NCBI GenBank assembly: GCA_026261815.1
Contig: JAMPIT010000417.1
Span: forward strand, 8,279,501 to 8,343,500
Direction: 5' to 3'
DNA from: Monarcha castaneiventris obscurior
Lineage: Eukaryota; Chordata; Aves; Passeriformes; Monarchidae
Length of the DNA: 64,000 nucleotides
Position 1 is the stretch's first letter; every line of letters begins with the position of its first letter. Both the position numbers and the translations under genes were made by a program. Of this stretch, positions 44,501 to 57,110 are shown one piece after another. The notes under the pieces were generated by a model, which was not told the origin of the DNA, ran no database searches, and was given only the letters and a program-made list of their open reading frames with translations.

Positions 44501-47390
44501 GATTTACATCGGGGAGATTAGAAAAGGGAAAACATTATTGGTGTCCAGGAAACTCAGGAGAGCAGCTGTCAGCTGGTTTAGATGGAAAGTTCCCCCATGG
44601 GCAGGCGCCCTGGCAGCCAGACAAGGCACACGCACACCCTGTGGGGCCGGCTCGCACGCTCAGGGGCTGGGGATGCATCCCAGGGCCTGCTGTGGGTACA
44701 GCACGTGTGAACACTCACAATAGATGTTTGCACTCACCGGTTTCACGGACACATTGGACATGATTTAACGCGGGAATGGTCTCTTCTGGCTGGCATCTCT
44801 TACACAAAGACCCATATGCCTTCACTCAAGTGCTGCTGGCTTTCCCCAGCATGCTCATTACTGTTCACTCCTGCTGAGGAGCGTGGAGAAAAAATACCTG
44901 CCCTCCTCCCTGCCTACAGACACACCACACTGTGCAAAGCAATCTCTCCCTTCATGGATAGGCCTTTTACAGCCCCCTTTCTTCCCAGCAGCAAAGCACC
45001 TGGTGTGTAGCTGTGAAGTATAACAGCAAAGCACAGTTAAAGTGAACACTGGGCAGGATCCTTGTGGAATAATTTGGTGAGGTTTAATAATTTCGTAGTA
45101 AATTTTGGCCAGCTCACAAAATCCACCACTTTCAACTTGTCTGGGAGGCCTGGGGAGGCATCTCTATATTGGCCATCTTCTGCTCCTTTTTGCCAGGCCT
45201 CAGTGTTTGCCACTGCTGGAGAAAGCATCCTGGAGGCAGATGGTCCTTGCCTGTGCCCTTAGATAAGTAAGGCATGATCCCGGAGGGTTTGGCCTTTCTT
45301 GGACTTCCCTGCAGAGGCTGGGTTGCTGAGGCCGTGCTCTTTGCTCAGGGATCAGAGAGGCAACAGAAGAAAAGACACCAAGAGACCTATGGGGAGAATG
45401 AGAAAGGTTACGGCCTTAAGTACATGAGCTGGTTATGCTCCTCTCGGGAAGGCCCCGAGAGAGGCTGTTCCCCTTGTTATTTCTCTCCAAAGTCCTCATC
45501 ACTTGTTGGTGCACCTTTTTGAGAGCAAAGATCAGGGTTCATCCACCCTGGCCTTCTTTTTAAGTGGTACATCATCAGGCTGAGGACTCAATTCAAATCC
45601 TGTTTTGAAGATCTCTATTTCCTCTGCCACACAGGAGAACTTGCTGGGTGATCAGGCTTTGTTAAAGCAGAGAGCTCCCTGCCCCAGGGAAGATGGGCAG
45701 GCAGGAGAGCTGGTGCCTTGCCAGACCTGACTTTATCAACTGAGTGCCCACAACCAAGCCAAGGGCAGAGTTACACTTCCTTTATAGGGTGAAGATAATG
45801 CCCTGTCCTCAACACAGAGCAGGGTGCTGGGGTTCATGGCATCCCTTTTCTTCCAGCACAGCATGGATCACTGCCTGTTGACTCTGGGGCGCTGGGTGGG
45901 AGGGAAATGCTGCAGGAGTGGTTGGCAGTGCCCTCAAAACAAGGTGTCAGATGTTGAGTACCAGGGGCAGGGCAGACATGATGTCTCTGGTGTCCCTCCC
46001 AGTGAGTGGGTAGGTGCCCCCAGGGTGTCCACACGAAAGGAGGAGGAGATGGGAGAGAGAAAATAGCTAGGAAAGAGGGTGAGCACTCTCAGTGCCTCCC
46101 CAGGTGGCCCTTCTTGTGCTGCAAGAGGTGGTGGGAGTCAGGGAAGGAAGGCAGGGAGGGGGATGCTCTGCTGGCAGGCTGGCACCCCTCAAAGTGGTGG
46201 GGAGCCAGCAAGCATTGTGGTAGTCAGCCCTTGTCCCTGGGCTCCCATTCATCAGCTGGGAGATGCAGCTTGCAGAGAAGGGGGGTTTTAAGTAAAGAAT
46301 AGAAGCAAAAATAATAATATGGTGACTGTGGCTATGGCAATGCATGGTGAGCGCTCAGCAGTGATGTTTGTGCAGGAGCTGGAGCTGCCCCTGGAGCTGT
46401 GGGCCTAACCTGTGGTGGGGAGAGGGGAAATCTTGCTGTGACCACTGATCCCGGGAGGGTGTCTGAGCTGGCACTCCTGATGATCCACTTGTCCTGCAGA
46501 TATGTTGCATCTGAGCTGCTGGGCATGCAGGCCCCTGCCTTTGGGTGGGTGCAGAGCCAGGCTGGGCTCACTCCTGCTCAGGCTGCATCAGCACTGACAG
46601 GACCCGTGGATGGCAGCAGGGAGAGCCACTCCGGAATCCGCTTTGCAACTGGCACTGCAAAATTGTTTTTGTCCTTTCTGCATCCTGGGTGAGAGAGCTT
46701 CTGTCCCACCCATCGCCTTTCCTGAGGCATCTCTGTTTCTGTCAGTTTATCCACAAGTACAAAGAGAACACGGGTGCAGGTGTCCCCCCCGTGCCAGACA
46801 GCCGTGCTGGCTGCTGTAATAAGCTCATTCAGGCAGGATGTGTTCACCCCCTCTAAACAGTAGTCATTGTCTATTCCCAGGCAGAACGCTGCTTCTGGAG
46901 GACATCTAGCACAACTAACTCATCATGACAACCAGCAGCAACTTCAGGCTGCTTTCACAGAGCTGTTTGTGGAATCACCTCAGCCCTTCAGCACAAGATG
47001 TACACTTGCAGCAAGCCCTGCCTCTACAGAGGAGAGAGGCTTCTGTTTCCTGCGAGTCGTACGTCCCTGGCAAATGCCAGTCCAGGACTAATGTGTTCAT
47101 TGCTGACAGATCAGCGTGAGATGGGAGAAAGGGGATCTTCATCTCAGTGGGATCGCTGAGAGCAAAAGGGCTTTGCAGCAGGAAGGATGTGATGAAGCTG
47201 TCAGCTGCAAAAGGCTGTCTGTAGTCTTAAGGCCCTAGATGGGGGCCGGCTCTTAAACACATGATGGGGCACACTCACAGCTTTCCTGGAGATGGGAAAA
47301 GTTATTTGAGGGCAGATTTTCAGGATCTGTCAGTTGCTTTCTGGTGATGAGAGCACCTGGCATGTTCCTCTTGGGACTGAGATTCCCAAG
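44501..47390. other. Non-coding stretch
   Basis: Mixed sequence, no gene or interspersed repeat recognised. The minus-strand-rich frames around 46,000-46,350 carry no domain. Confidence 0.5.
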
Positions 47391-47396
47391 TCCTTC

Positions 47397-47404
47397 ATTT
47401 GCAT
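47397..47404 (+). promoter_or_regulatory. POU octamer motif ATTTGCAT
   Basis: A perfect octamer followed by GATTAG. It is one of seven octamer matches found by eye across the window. A single site has little weight. Confidence 0.25.
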
Positions 47405-47859
47405 GATTAGCAGTGTTTGTGCTCACTATTTTTTCAGGGGCTGTCCCATGTGTGAAACTGTAGCCTCGCCACAGAGCACTGGGCTGAAGAGAGTGTAGTG
47501 GAGGCTGAGTGCACCTGTGATTTATGGGAAGATTGCAGCCTTGCCTGCAATTCCACGTGGGTGTCAGCATGGTTTATATTATCTGCACCACAGGGGCATG
47601 TTACATTCTCACAGCACGCGGAGGGTGAGAAGGGGCAGACTTTGCAGAGGGAGCTGCCTCTGGGCATTGCTGTTTTTTACTTCATCCTCAGAGCTGGTGA
47701 GCCTGGTAGTGTTGCAGGGTGACATGTATGAAGAAACCTGACACCAAGCTGGAGGACCCATGAGGCTGTATCGTGATATAGCCAACAAAGTGAGCTGCTT
47801 GCTGTTGCTTTGATGTAATCATATGACAGTTTGATGCTTTATTCAAAGCACTGGTTACA

Positions 47860-48070
47860 ACTTCCTTACCCTTCGTTCCCAAGCACTTCGAGGCCAACTA
47901 ATTTATTAATAAATTAGAGGGATTAAAATAAACAGTGCTTTGAAAATCATTAGGCATCCCAAATGCCTGGAAACAAACAGCAGTTGAAGTAAAAATACAA
48001 AATGCAAATAGGCTAAGAACTGGGCCATAAAATATTGTATCCTAGCCCTGGGGCAGCTCTGGAAAGAAAA
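47860..48070. promoter_or_regulatory. AT-rich island with octamer, candidate conserved non-coding element
   Basis: Contains AACTAATTTATTAATAAATT (47,896 onward), GGGATTAAAATAAAC, AAAATCATTAGGC and an octamer ATGCAAAT at 48,002-48,009, with no simple repeats. Composition changes sharply from GC-rich flanks. Enhancer-type function is inferred. Confidence 0.33.
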
Positions 48071-51000
48071 ACTGTGTTTTTTCCCAAGTCTCTTTGGGTT
48101 GGGACAGAGAAAGTAGCACCGGGGTTCTGTGAATGAGGAAAGGCCCCTGCCCCAATTCCTGCAATGGTATGGGGCCTGCCCCACCAGTGGCTTTACTGGC
48201 TGCAGAACAGAGATGTGGGGAGATGAGGCCACAAGCACCAGCCACAGGGCTGGAGCTAAGGCAAGATCTGAAGGCTACAGACTGGGGACCATCTGGGTGA
48301 GCAGCTGTCCTAGGCAGCTCCTTCTGCTACTCTTGGTCCTGACCCTCACCCTCCAGGCACTGCATACCCAATTCTTTCCTCCTCTCAGCTCACTGCCTTT
48401 CTCACTCCAAGTTTGGCTCCTCTTTCCCTTTCTGAAGATGCAGGGACTGACACAGCCAATTCATGCAGCATCCAGTCCATCCTCCCTCAGTGGTACCAAA
48501 GCTGGGCCCCTGCATTGGTGGCCACATAAGAAGGAATTCTGGCTGCTGCCAGAGCAATGGGAGACCACATTACACAAGACCTTTCCTCGTTCTGCATCCT
48601 GGCTGCGGTGATGCATTTATTGTTGCCAGCTGCCTTTTTCTTGTCATTTCATGCCAGTTCACAGACACGCTCGAACACCACTGTCCCAGTGAGGAAACAC
48701 AGTCCCCAAGGACATCACAAAGGCTACAAACAGTGGGTGAGGGTATGGGTGATTACCTGATTGCTGTGGTGTTTTGGGTGATGTTTGTATGGGGATTACT
48801 TGGGAAAGGAAGTGTTTGAAAAATGCATCAGAGCAACATACATGTCTTTGATGTGTTTAAAAGCTGGTGTTGGTCCTGCTTAAGAAGTGGAAGTAATGAG
48901 GGCAATCAGTCTCGGCTCAGTAGGATGAATTTTAGGCCAGAGAAATGTGAAGGAATCACAACTGACTGATGTTCCTGCCCAGCAGAGAACAAGGAGATCC
49001 AGTTTTCCAGGCAGTTGCTGGAGGTCCTGTGTTGGTGAATGAGATATTCACCACCTTCAAGACTGAACATCCTATCCATACTTGGAGAAGACTGTGTATT
49101 TGGGAGGAGGAGGAGGGGTTCAGCTGTGAGAAGTCTGCCTGATTCAGGAATTGCCTGGACCATCTTGAGTTTCTCTTGCGTGACAGACTTCTCAGGCATC
49201 ACTGGCCAGGGAGAAAGCAGTCAGACAATGAAGGAAAGCTGGCCTAGGAAAAGGCAGAGCCTGTCTGATAATTGAATACTTCTCCCTGCCTGGCCAGCAT
49301 GCTGTGAGTGGAAGGCATCATGAGGCCAAGTGCCTGCCACTGCCAAGGGACTTTTCCCCTCCACACAGCCACTGGGATTTCTAATCCAGGCTCTATAGGA
49401 CAATGCTGTCATGTTAGTAATGGTATAACTCTCTTAGCAGTCTACCGGTGTGACAGAGCCACAAAGAGAACAGTGTAGGCTGAATATGCACTCATGCTTG
49501 CTAAGCCTGTAATCCCAGCTTTGATTTTCTCTCCCTCTTTTCATGTTTTTCTTTTTTTTATTTTATTTAATAATAAGTTCAAACTTAATAAGAATGATTC
49601 ACTAGTTGCCTGTTTATCTGTCTTTGCATGGTGTCCAATTTGGATTGCACAGGGCAGAAAGGTGAGATGTGGGGGGAGAAGGAAGAACTGGGAGATGAAG
49701 GGGGAAAGCTGGAGAGTGTTCCTGTTCCCTCTCTCCATGGAAACTAAGGCTGGTGTCTTTCTGAGAACCTAAACGTCTCGGCTGTTTTTTCCCCTATGGT
49801 CAGAAGAGGCTGGTGATCACAGCTCTGTTCTCCTGTTTGACTGAGATCTTTTGTGGCTTTCTTTGTAAAGGTTCAGCAGCTGTTAGCAGCTGATGGGAAG
49901 TGTTTGGTGGTCTGTGGGATGGGAGGAGGCAGCACACATGAGTGCCCTGGACTTGTGCTCTCTGTGCCATGGCTGTGCTTGGATGAGGCAAGAGTCAGTG
50001 ACGGAGCTAAGCTCTTCCAAGGCTGTGTCTTGCAATTGCATCTGAGACTGTGTCTGTACCTTCTTGAGGTGGATCTGTTCTCTCTGCAGATCCTAGCAGA
50101 CCCAAGATGTTCCTCCACCCAGGCAGTTGCAAGACCTGCTGTGGGGCTGATTCTAGCACCGTAATGTGTTTCTGCATCCAATTCTGCCTGCCTAGGAGCC
50201 TGATCACCTCTTCTCAGAAACCGCTCGGGCCGGGCAGCAACATTCACCATTGGGCAGTAGTAAGGAAAGCCAGGGAATTGCTGGATATGCATGTGAAGGC
50301 TGCTGCCCAAGAGCTGCTGTTAAGAACTGCCTTGCACTGTTCTTCTTGCTCTGGGCAGTCCCTGGCCTCAGTCACACCTCAGCCAGTTTCACCCCAGGTG
50401 CTTCTTCCAGGGTGAGCCTCCTCCCTCCCTGTCTCCAGTGGCAGGCATGGCCCTGCTGAACTGCTCTGGGCTGCAGGTGGCCGTGCTTTCGGCCGGGTGA
50501 CACTGAACCTGGGAGACATGGAGCAGGCCATCCGGAATAAGCCGTTAAATGGGGGCTGGTGCACAGCAGGACAGCGAACAGGAGAGGGCAGAAAGGTTAG
50601 AAAAACTAAAGGTTTGGACAACTGTGGGGAAGTGTTAGAGTAGTACTGAAAGCCCTCTGCTTCACTAAAGTTAAATAATGCGTTCTCGTGGTTCACCGTG
50701 GCAGGACTGGTCCTGACTCCCAGAGAGCTGTGTCCAGGTGACCCATGTGTGGTGCTGAGACTGCCTGGCATAGAGAAGACAGCTCTGTCTGAAACCAAGG
50801 GAAGCTGTGGGGCATTCAGGCAGCTTGTGGGGTGGTGAGTGATGGCAGGCAACATGCTGTCGTGCAGGATCAGTGAAGCACTGCTCATCTCTCAAGCCGT
50901 CTGCTTCTCTTGCTCTTTGTGAGTCTCTTCTCACTTCTCCTTTTCATGTGCTCATATCACCTCTCTTTTCTTTTCCTCACTTTCTGTCTCTGTGTGGTGC

Positions 51001-52860
51001 ATGGCCCAGTGACTATAATCCATAGATAACCCTCTATTCTCTCTTTTCTGTTCCTCACCACCTTTCTCACTCATCCTTTCTTCCTGTCTCTCACTAACAC
51101 TCTGTTGCTCTCCCTGCCAATTTATTCTTCTCTTTCCTCCCACACTCTGTCCCCGTTTAATCAATCTCAGCACAGTCCTGTTTTTCACCAGAGCTGCTGT
51201 TTCATGTTTACTCCTGTGGAGGGAGGGTGGGCAGGTGTGAGGGAAAGGTAACAGGTAGGAAGCAGGAGAGTTAAGCTGAGACCTCCTTAGGTGACCGTGG
51301 CTGAGTCACGTCAGCCATTCTGTGGCTTGGCTCCTTTCCTTTCCTTTGACATGGGAACCCTCAGCTACGAGTGAATCTACCATGCTTAGAGGTTGTAGGG
51401 CCAAGGTCTGTGAAGCTCCTGGAAGTGGGCTAGAGCTCTTGGGGTGCCTGTGCAGTTTTTATGGTCTCTGGTGCCCGGCTACGCCCTTGTGCCCAGACTG
51501 ACACGATGAAGGCATGTTCCCAGCCCTACCCATTGTCCTATCCACAAAGTCTGCCCCACCCACACTTCCATAAGAAATAACCCCATGGGATGAAGTTGAT
51601 GAGGCTCAGCTACGGAGTTTTGATCTGCAGTGATCCAGAGCTTTGTCCCTGCCAGTCCCTGGAGACTAACGGCAACTGCTGTTACTCTACCTTTGTAAAC
51701 AAATCGCACCGATTTGCCTCCCCAGTTCCACCTTTTCCTTCTTTTCTTTCTCTCTGCCATACCGCTTTTCCACCTTTGCATACCGGAGCCTGCCTTGCCT
51801 GCTGGCTGCGGAGGGCTTGCCCGGAGCTGCCAGATGCTTGCACCTTCTTAGCTTTCACGGGTAGGAGTTGCTATGGGAGACAGCGAGAAAGAAAAAGTGC
51901 CTTCCCCAGCAGCACTAGGAGCCAGAAGCCTTCCATTGAGTGGAGAACACCCCCCTCTTGTGCTCCTTCCTCCCCTCAGCCCCCCTTTAGAGAGCACTCT
52001 GCAGAAAGCCGCCTTTGAAGGCCCTTAATTAGTGTCCCGTGTGTCCTGAACGGAGCCCTTCATTACCACCAGCAAGAGGCACAAATTGGCATGTGTTTCA
52101 GGTTCGGGCTCAGTGCCAGAATTTTGTTCCAGCCCCCTCCCTCCAAACCTCTCCAGCTTCCCCCCTCCTCAACACACATGCATGCATACACGCATTGACT
52201 CTGTCTCACAGAAAAACACACATGCACACATGCACATGCAAGGGATCCTGCCAAAAAGGAGATGTCCCCTTTCCATCATCCCACATTTCAGAGAAAAAAA
52301 CCGAATGACAGAGGTCGCTCTGTGCCCTGCCTCCCCACGGCTTGCTCTTGGCTCTGCTGACCCTTCAGCATATGCAACTGCAGGTTGGGGGTCATTATCA
52401 GCCCCAGAGTATCTCTCACAGCCTGTGGATGTGCTCAGAGGGTGCTAATTAGTGAGAGAAGGGCTGATTAGGTTAGAAATTAAGTGTTTATTTCTCTCTT
52501 TTTTTTTTTTCCTATGTGTATGTGTATAAAAATAGTGAAGCCAGCTGGAGTCTCAGGAATAATGGGAGAAAAGGCAGCCAGGAGTCAAGGGGGGTGAATC
52601 TATATCCTGTCTCACCTCTCCTGCACACCCTGGGGTGCACAGGCACTCTGCAAACCCACAGCATTCCTGCAGCAGCCACCACACATTCCCTGTGGCCGTC
52701 CTCGCTGGGATGGAGCTGGACATCTCTTCTCTGCACAACGTTCTTTAGAAGCTTTTCATGCCTGCAGAGCCTCTCATCTCCATCACCTCATCTTTTCCAG
52801 CTCAACCTTAGTGCCTTTGCTTCCCCCCCAACACCACTTTGTTTTATCTCAGTGTCACTA
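48071..52860. other. Non-coding stretch, partly pyrimidine-rich
   Basis: No gene recognised. From about 50,930 to 51,180 the + strand is strongly C/T-rich, with repeated CTCTTTTC and CACTTTCT words. T runs lie at about 49,551 and 52,500-52,511. Frames up to 169 codons show no domain. Confidence 0.5.
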
Positions 52861-52861
52861 T

Positions 52862-52882
52862 GAGCAGCAGCAGCAGCAGCAG
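52862..52882 (+). repeat. (CAG)n/(AGC)n trinucleotide repeat
   Basis: About 6.5 perfect AGC copies (52,863-52,882). In one + frame they give a short Ser run and in another a Gln run (around residues 6-10 of a 79-codon frame). No gene context supports either. Confidence 0.95.
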
Positions 52883-55420
52883 TTCCTGGCATCATCAGCC
52901 TTTCAGTGGCACCCCTTGTCTTTGCTGGGGTCTCACCCCAAGTGTGCTCTCCTCACAGAGACCTCCTGCCCCACAGGCTCTGAGGAAATTCAGTCTATCT
53001 CTGTCTCTCCTTTGCAAAAGCTGCAACACAGGACCCCCAAAGCTGATTAGGAGTCTGATTTCCAGGAACTCCAAAGTCTCTATGCCTGAGTAAACCATGT
53101 CCTTGTCCTGACACCAGGCCATTCTTCCCTGCACCCATGCTAGCTTCAGCCTGCTAGGGACTGTGGGATAAGGAAGAACAGATCATGGTATGGCTGAATA
53201 GCAACTTTGTCTTGTCACAAGGCTATTCTGTGCTTCCAGCTCTGCAGCTTTGGGGCTGTGAGGGGCGGCTGAAAAATAATTTCCTTCTTTCCACTTAACC
53301 TAAAGGAGGTCTCTGGGGCCAGTATTTTGGATGCACTGGACACAGAGCCCTTCTCCAGAGGCCAGTGTTTAGGCTGAGGATCCTCAGGGTCCAGCAGGCT
53401 GGAGGAAAGGGAAGGCAAGAGGCTGCACTTCACTGTGCTCTACAGCTTGCTTTCTGGGGCGGGAGCTGTGCTGGCAGACTCATGAGCTCGCCCAGTCGGA
53501 GGCTGGTCTCTGCAGCAGGCCAATTTATGCGACCTGAGGGCTCGCTCTGATGTGGGGAATGAAGGCCATCTCTCCCAGCTGGGGATGTGACTGTCAGGAA
53601 AGGGATGAGTTTGTTTTGTTGATCAGCTCGGGGAGTGTGTGTGGGGGGGAGGTAAGAACTTGTCACTACAATGTGCTGGAGGAGTATTTGCAGGGAGGAG
53701 TATTTGCTCAGTAACCAATGGGGGGATTGTGATCCCTTGGAATCACAGCTAACTGGGATATGTGGGTCCCACAGCACAGGAGATTCTCTTGCTGACACCA
53801 GCTGGGCCCTGGACTCTTAGCTGCATTTCAGAGCCCAGCTACGAACTGTCTGGTGCACGGGGGCTTTGTAGCTATGAAATAAGAAGTCCAGTTTCTTGGG
53901 GAGCCCCAGCTCCAGGGGTGTATTTGTGGTGGGAAGAGAGGCCACACGTGTGTGCTGTTGTTTCTCAGGCTGTGTGCTGTTGGTAGGGCTGCATGCATGA
54001 CTGTTTGGCTGCTGCATGAGAGGAGGGTGTATTTGTCTGGGTACAATTCAGACCTCATTCCCTTGTCGTCGCCACGGTGCTTTTTTACCATGTGGCTCCT
54101 GCAAACAGCCAAACAAACAAACAAACAAACACTCACACATGGGAATCCAAACTCCCTATTACCACCACATTGCAGATGCAGCCTGGTTTGGCCTGTATTT
54201 CTCCCGTTGCCACAGCAACGGTAAGCCAGGGAGTAAATCAGAATATCCTCTCTGGTGCTCAACACCCCCACATGGCAAAAAAAATGACAGTGTGGAAAGC
54301 CTGGTTTGTCTCCCCTACCTCTCCTTCCCAACTCCAGTTCAGCAGAGACCCTTCAGAGACCTCTCTCATGCCTGTCAGACCCCAAGGAGATCACAAGCCT
54401 CTTCCAGCCACCTCTGCTGTGACCAGCAATCCACCTTATTCCCTCCTCCACTTGGTGTGTCTCCCGTGGAGGGTGATCGGGTCTGAATCAGTGTTCACTG
54501 TCCATGGCCTCAGCTCAGCTGACTTTTAACAAGATGAGTCCCATCAGCTCCACTAAGGACCAAACAGCATCCAAACCAGGCTTAGCAACCTGCTTCTTGC
54601 TTCAGCAAACTCTGCTTACAGCTGGGAGAAACAGAGCCTTTAGAGAGGAGCGAAACAATCAAAGCACATTTAGGACCAGGACTCCTGTCCAGCTGAGCTC
54701 AGAAATATGCTCGCTGGGACAGCTGCCAAAAGGGCTCCACCAGCTACGCTTTGTGTTGGCCTTGGGCACTTCCAAAGTCAGCAATGTGCTTAGGAGAGAG
54801 ATCTATTGGCCCAGAGAGAAGAGTCCTTGGGAGGAGAGGAGGGACACTGCCCCTGAGAACTGGTGTGGTGCAGTCCCCTAGAAGCAGGGGAGAAAGTGGA
54901 CTCGCATTTTCTGCAGCAGCTCTTTCCATGTGCATCCTGGTTTGGATAAATCCAGGTGCTACTAAGGCCCTGGAGGACAATCTGCACCTCCTTTCATTCC
55001 AGCAGCTGATTAGAGCGTATCCGTCACTTGTGCCTCCCCCAGCTTTGGCCTACCTTCATTAGGAATCTCACTCTGTTCTTTGGCTGGATTTCCCCTGAGA
55101 ATCTGATTTATGGCTCCCCAGTGATTGCTAATGTGTAAATACAGTGTGCTTCAGCATGGCAGTGCGAATGCCCTGGCGCATTGGAGCTGTTAACCCTTCA
55201 GCAGCTGAAGGGATGCTCTCTCTCCCCGTGGTGAGAGCTGCCTTGTTGGACAGGGGGAATCCTGGCCTGGGATCATGGGATTCCAACGTGGCTCTAGGCA
55301 TGCTTACGGATCAATGTGGGTGGGTCAACCCACAGACCTCCTCAGGTTTCTGTGGAGGGGAAAGGATGAGGCAGGAGCAGCCCAAAGAAAAGGCAAAAAG
55401 GGCCATTTCATGATTAAATG
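52883..55420. other. Non-coding stretch
   Basis: Mixed sequence. A 15-16 bp tandem duplication of GGAGGAGTATTTGC lies at about 53,678-53,707. The (CAAA)n repeat at 54,110 is listed separately. Frames up to 167 codons show no domain. Confidence 0.5.
54110..54131 (+). repeat. (CAAA)5 microsatellite
   Basis: Five perfect CAAA copies. Confidence 0.92.
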
Positions 55421-55740
55421 CTAGAGCACAGCAGCAGTGTAAAAATATACATATATCACAAGCCTTAATTAACACAGGCGAAGGGAAAAGGAGAAAAAAA
55501 GCCACTTTTTAAAGGTTTCACAGAGACTATAAACTGGCAGCACAGAAAAAAAAATGTAATACATGCAAATTAATGGCATAAATTTAGGGTTACTTAACTT
55601 CACAAATGTTAACAAGCCCATAAAAAAAAAAGTTATTCTTTCTCAGTTTCCTGTCGCTGTTTGTTTAATTCTCTCTCTCGCTCTCTTTTTTAACTCTGTT
55701 GAGAAGATTATGTTTTCAGTATATTCCTCCTAAATTAATT
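55420..55740. promoter_or_regulatory. AT-rich island with octamer-TAAT composite, candidate conserved element
   Basis: Contains CCTTAATTAACAC (55,463), TTTTTAAAGG (55,506), the composite ATGCAAATTAAT (octamer at 55,563-55,570 fused to TAAT), GGCATAAATTTAGGG and GTTTAATTC (near 55,663). It ends against a long pyrimidine-rich stretch. The joined octamer and homeodomain core is the best single enhancer-like motif in the window. Confidence 0.38.
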
Positions 55741-55980
55741 CTGGCTCTCTCTCTTCCTTCTCCCTCCCTCCCTCCCTCGTCACTGTCTCTTTCTCTGTAC
55801 CTGCCTCTGTCTGTTTGCCTTCCTTCCCTGCCTATCTATCATATTCTTAATGTCCCCATCATCATAGTATCTACTCTTGGATACAGTACTGTCTCATTTC
55901 TCTCCTGATTTCCTCTCCTGGCTCTCCCCCGTTCACACCCCACCCTTCTCCACAGCTCTCAGCCTGCTCCCCTCTTCTGC
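55670..55980 (+). repeat. Pyrimidine-rich (CT/CCCT) tract
   Basis: Mostly C and T, including (CTCT)n near 55,670 and (CCCT)4 at about 55,764-55,780. Low-complexity, and it yields Leu/Ser/Pro-rich frames on the + strand that are not genes. Confidence 0.8.
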
Positions 55981-56285
55981 TTTTTTTTTTAATTTTGATT
56001 TTTCCTGGAGTTTTTTTCTTTTTTTTTTGGGGAGGGGTTCCTTTTTCTTTTTTTGGGGGGAGGAGGGTTCCTATTTTTTTGGGGGTTTGGTTTTTTTTTT
56101 TTTTGGTTTGGTTGATTTTTGTTTTTTTTTTTTTCTTTTTTTTTCGGTTGTGGGGTTTTGGTTTGGTTTGGTTTGGTTTGGTTTGGTTTGGTTGGTTTGG
56201 TTTGGTTGGTTGGTTTGGTTTGGTTTGGTTTGTTTTTTTGGTGGGGGAAGTACATTTTTTTTGGTTTGGTTATGTTTTGTTTTTA
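55981..56285 (+). repeat. T/G-only low-complexity tract with (GGTTT)n array
   Basis: About 300 bases are nearly all T and G. The stretch 56,146-56,247 contains 102 consecutive bases with no A or C. Its centre (about 56,160-56,233) is a (GGTTT)n/(GGTT)n array of some 15 units. Long T runs (up to T13) and G runs (up to G6) fill the rest. The reverse strand reads (AAACC)n. Phe/Gly/Trp-rich + frames (110-138 codons) and Pro/Asn/Lys-rich minus frames are artefacts. Exact run lengths may be uncertain in the assembly. Confidence 0.95.
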
Positions 56286-56289
56286 TCCT

Positions 56290-56880
56290 GTAGCAGTCTA
56301 GCAGTCAGTACAACTCCAGCCTGGTAATGCTATATGCAACACTGCCAATTTCCAAACATGCATTTTTTTTCCCTGCCACTGGCAGACAAAGAAGGCAAGG
56401 AGCAAATTAAGTGGTCTGAGGCTGAGCTGCTCGTTTATCAAGCATTTGAATGGCTGTTTGTGGCTGCGTGGCTGCAGGCAGAGGTCTGGGTGTGTGGGAT
56501 GCCACAGCCCCACTCTGAACCAGCTGCCACAGCACCCTTGACACCTTCCCCTTCCTTTATTCGAGGCTCTGTCTCCGTGCAGTGGTGGTTAATAAAGGGC
56601 GAGGCAGCTCCTTGCTGAGCCCGGCGAGTCACGAGCCCCTGAGGTCACCGTGTCTCTGCTTCCCGCCTTTCTTGCTTTGCTTACAGATAAAACTAAGTTT
56701 AGAAAACTCAGGCAATTGCCAGTTTAGCTCTGCCAAAACTCATTTCTCCGGAAAGAGGACATACGCCTTTTGTTCTGCTTCTTTTAAAGCCACCAAGGAC
56801 ACCCCAAGTTGCATTACTCGTGACGTAACTCGTCCTGTCCGTGATGCTACAGCATTCTGTTCTTAGGCTCTTGTTCTCAT
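56290..56880. promoter_or_regulatory. Complex single-copy segment, possible conserved element
   Basis: After the T/G tract the sequence becomes normal. Segments such as GGTAATGCTATATGCAAC (56,322), GAGCAAATTAAGTGG (56,400) and CTCGTTTATCAAGCATTTGAATGG (56,431; key cores TTATC and ATTTGAAT) look non-repetitive and AT-balanced. TTAATAAAGG at about 56,589 is a minor feature. No exon was recognised. Support is weak. Confidence 0.22.
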
Positions 56881-56900
56881 TGCTTAAAGGGAGGATGGGT

Positions 56901-56924
56901 AAAAAAAAAAGAAAAAAAAAAAAA
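56901..56924 (+). repeat. A-rich run (A10, G, A13)
   Basis: Two A runs separated by a single G. On the + strand this could be an old poly(A) tail, but the sequence to its left was not recognised as a retrocopy. Confidence 0.85.
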
Positions 56925-56939
56925 TCTTATTTTGACTTA

Positions 56940-57110
56940 TGGACCAGACTGAGTCATAGGAAGACATCATTAAAAAAAAGAGGGGGTGGATATCATCATT
57001 TTTGGCCACAAGCCATCCTTGGAGCTTTCAAAGTCGCCTGTAAATATTACTGCCAGCTCTGTTTCAGTATCAGAGACAGCAGTCCTGGCCAATAGCTTTT
57101 CTCCTCAGTG
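56940..57110. promoter_or_regulatory. Repeat-free segment, possible conserved element
   Basis: Contains TGTAAATATTACTGCC (57,040), GGCCAATAGC (a CCAAT box, 57,087) and GGATATCATCATTTTTGG (56,986). Function is unsupported beyond motif appearance. Confidence 0.2.

Noticed and set aside
56160..56233. Interstitial telomeric repeat
   Set aside because: The unit is GGTTT/GGTT, not TTAGGG.
55877..56327. Phe/Gly/Trp-rich frames at the T/G tract
   Set aside because: T- and G-only DNA cannot contain TAA and rarely makes stops, so long frames are expected.
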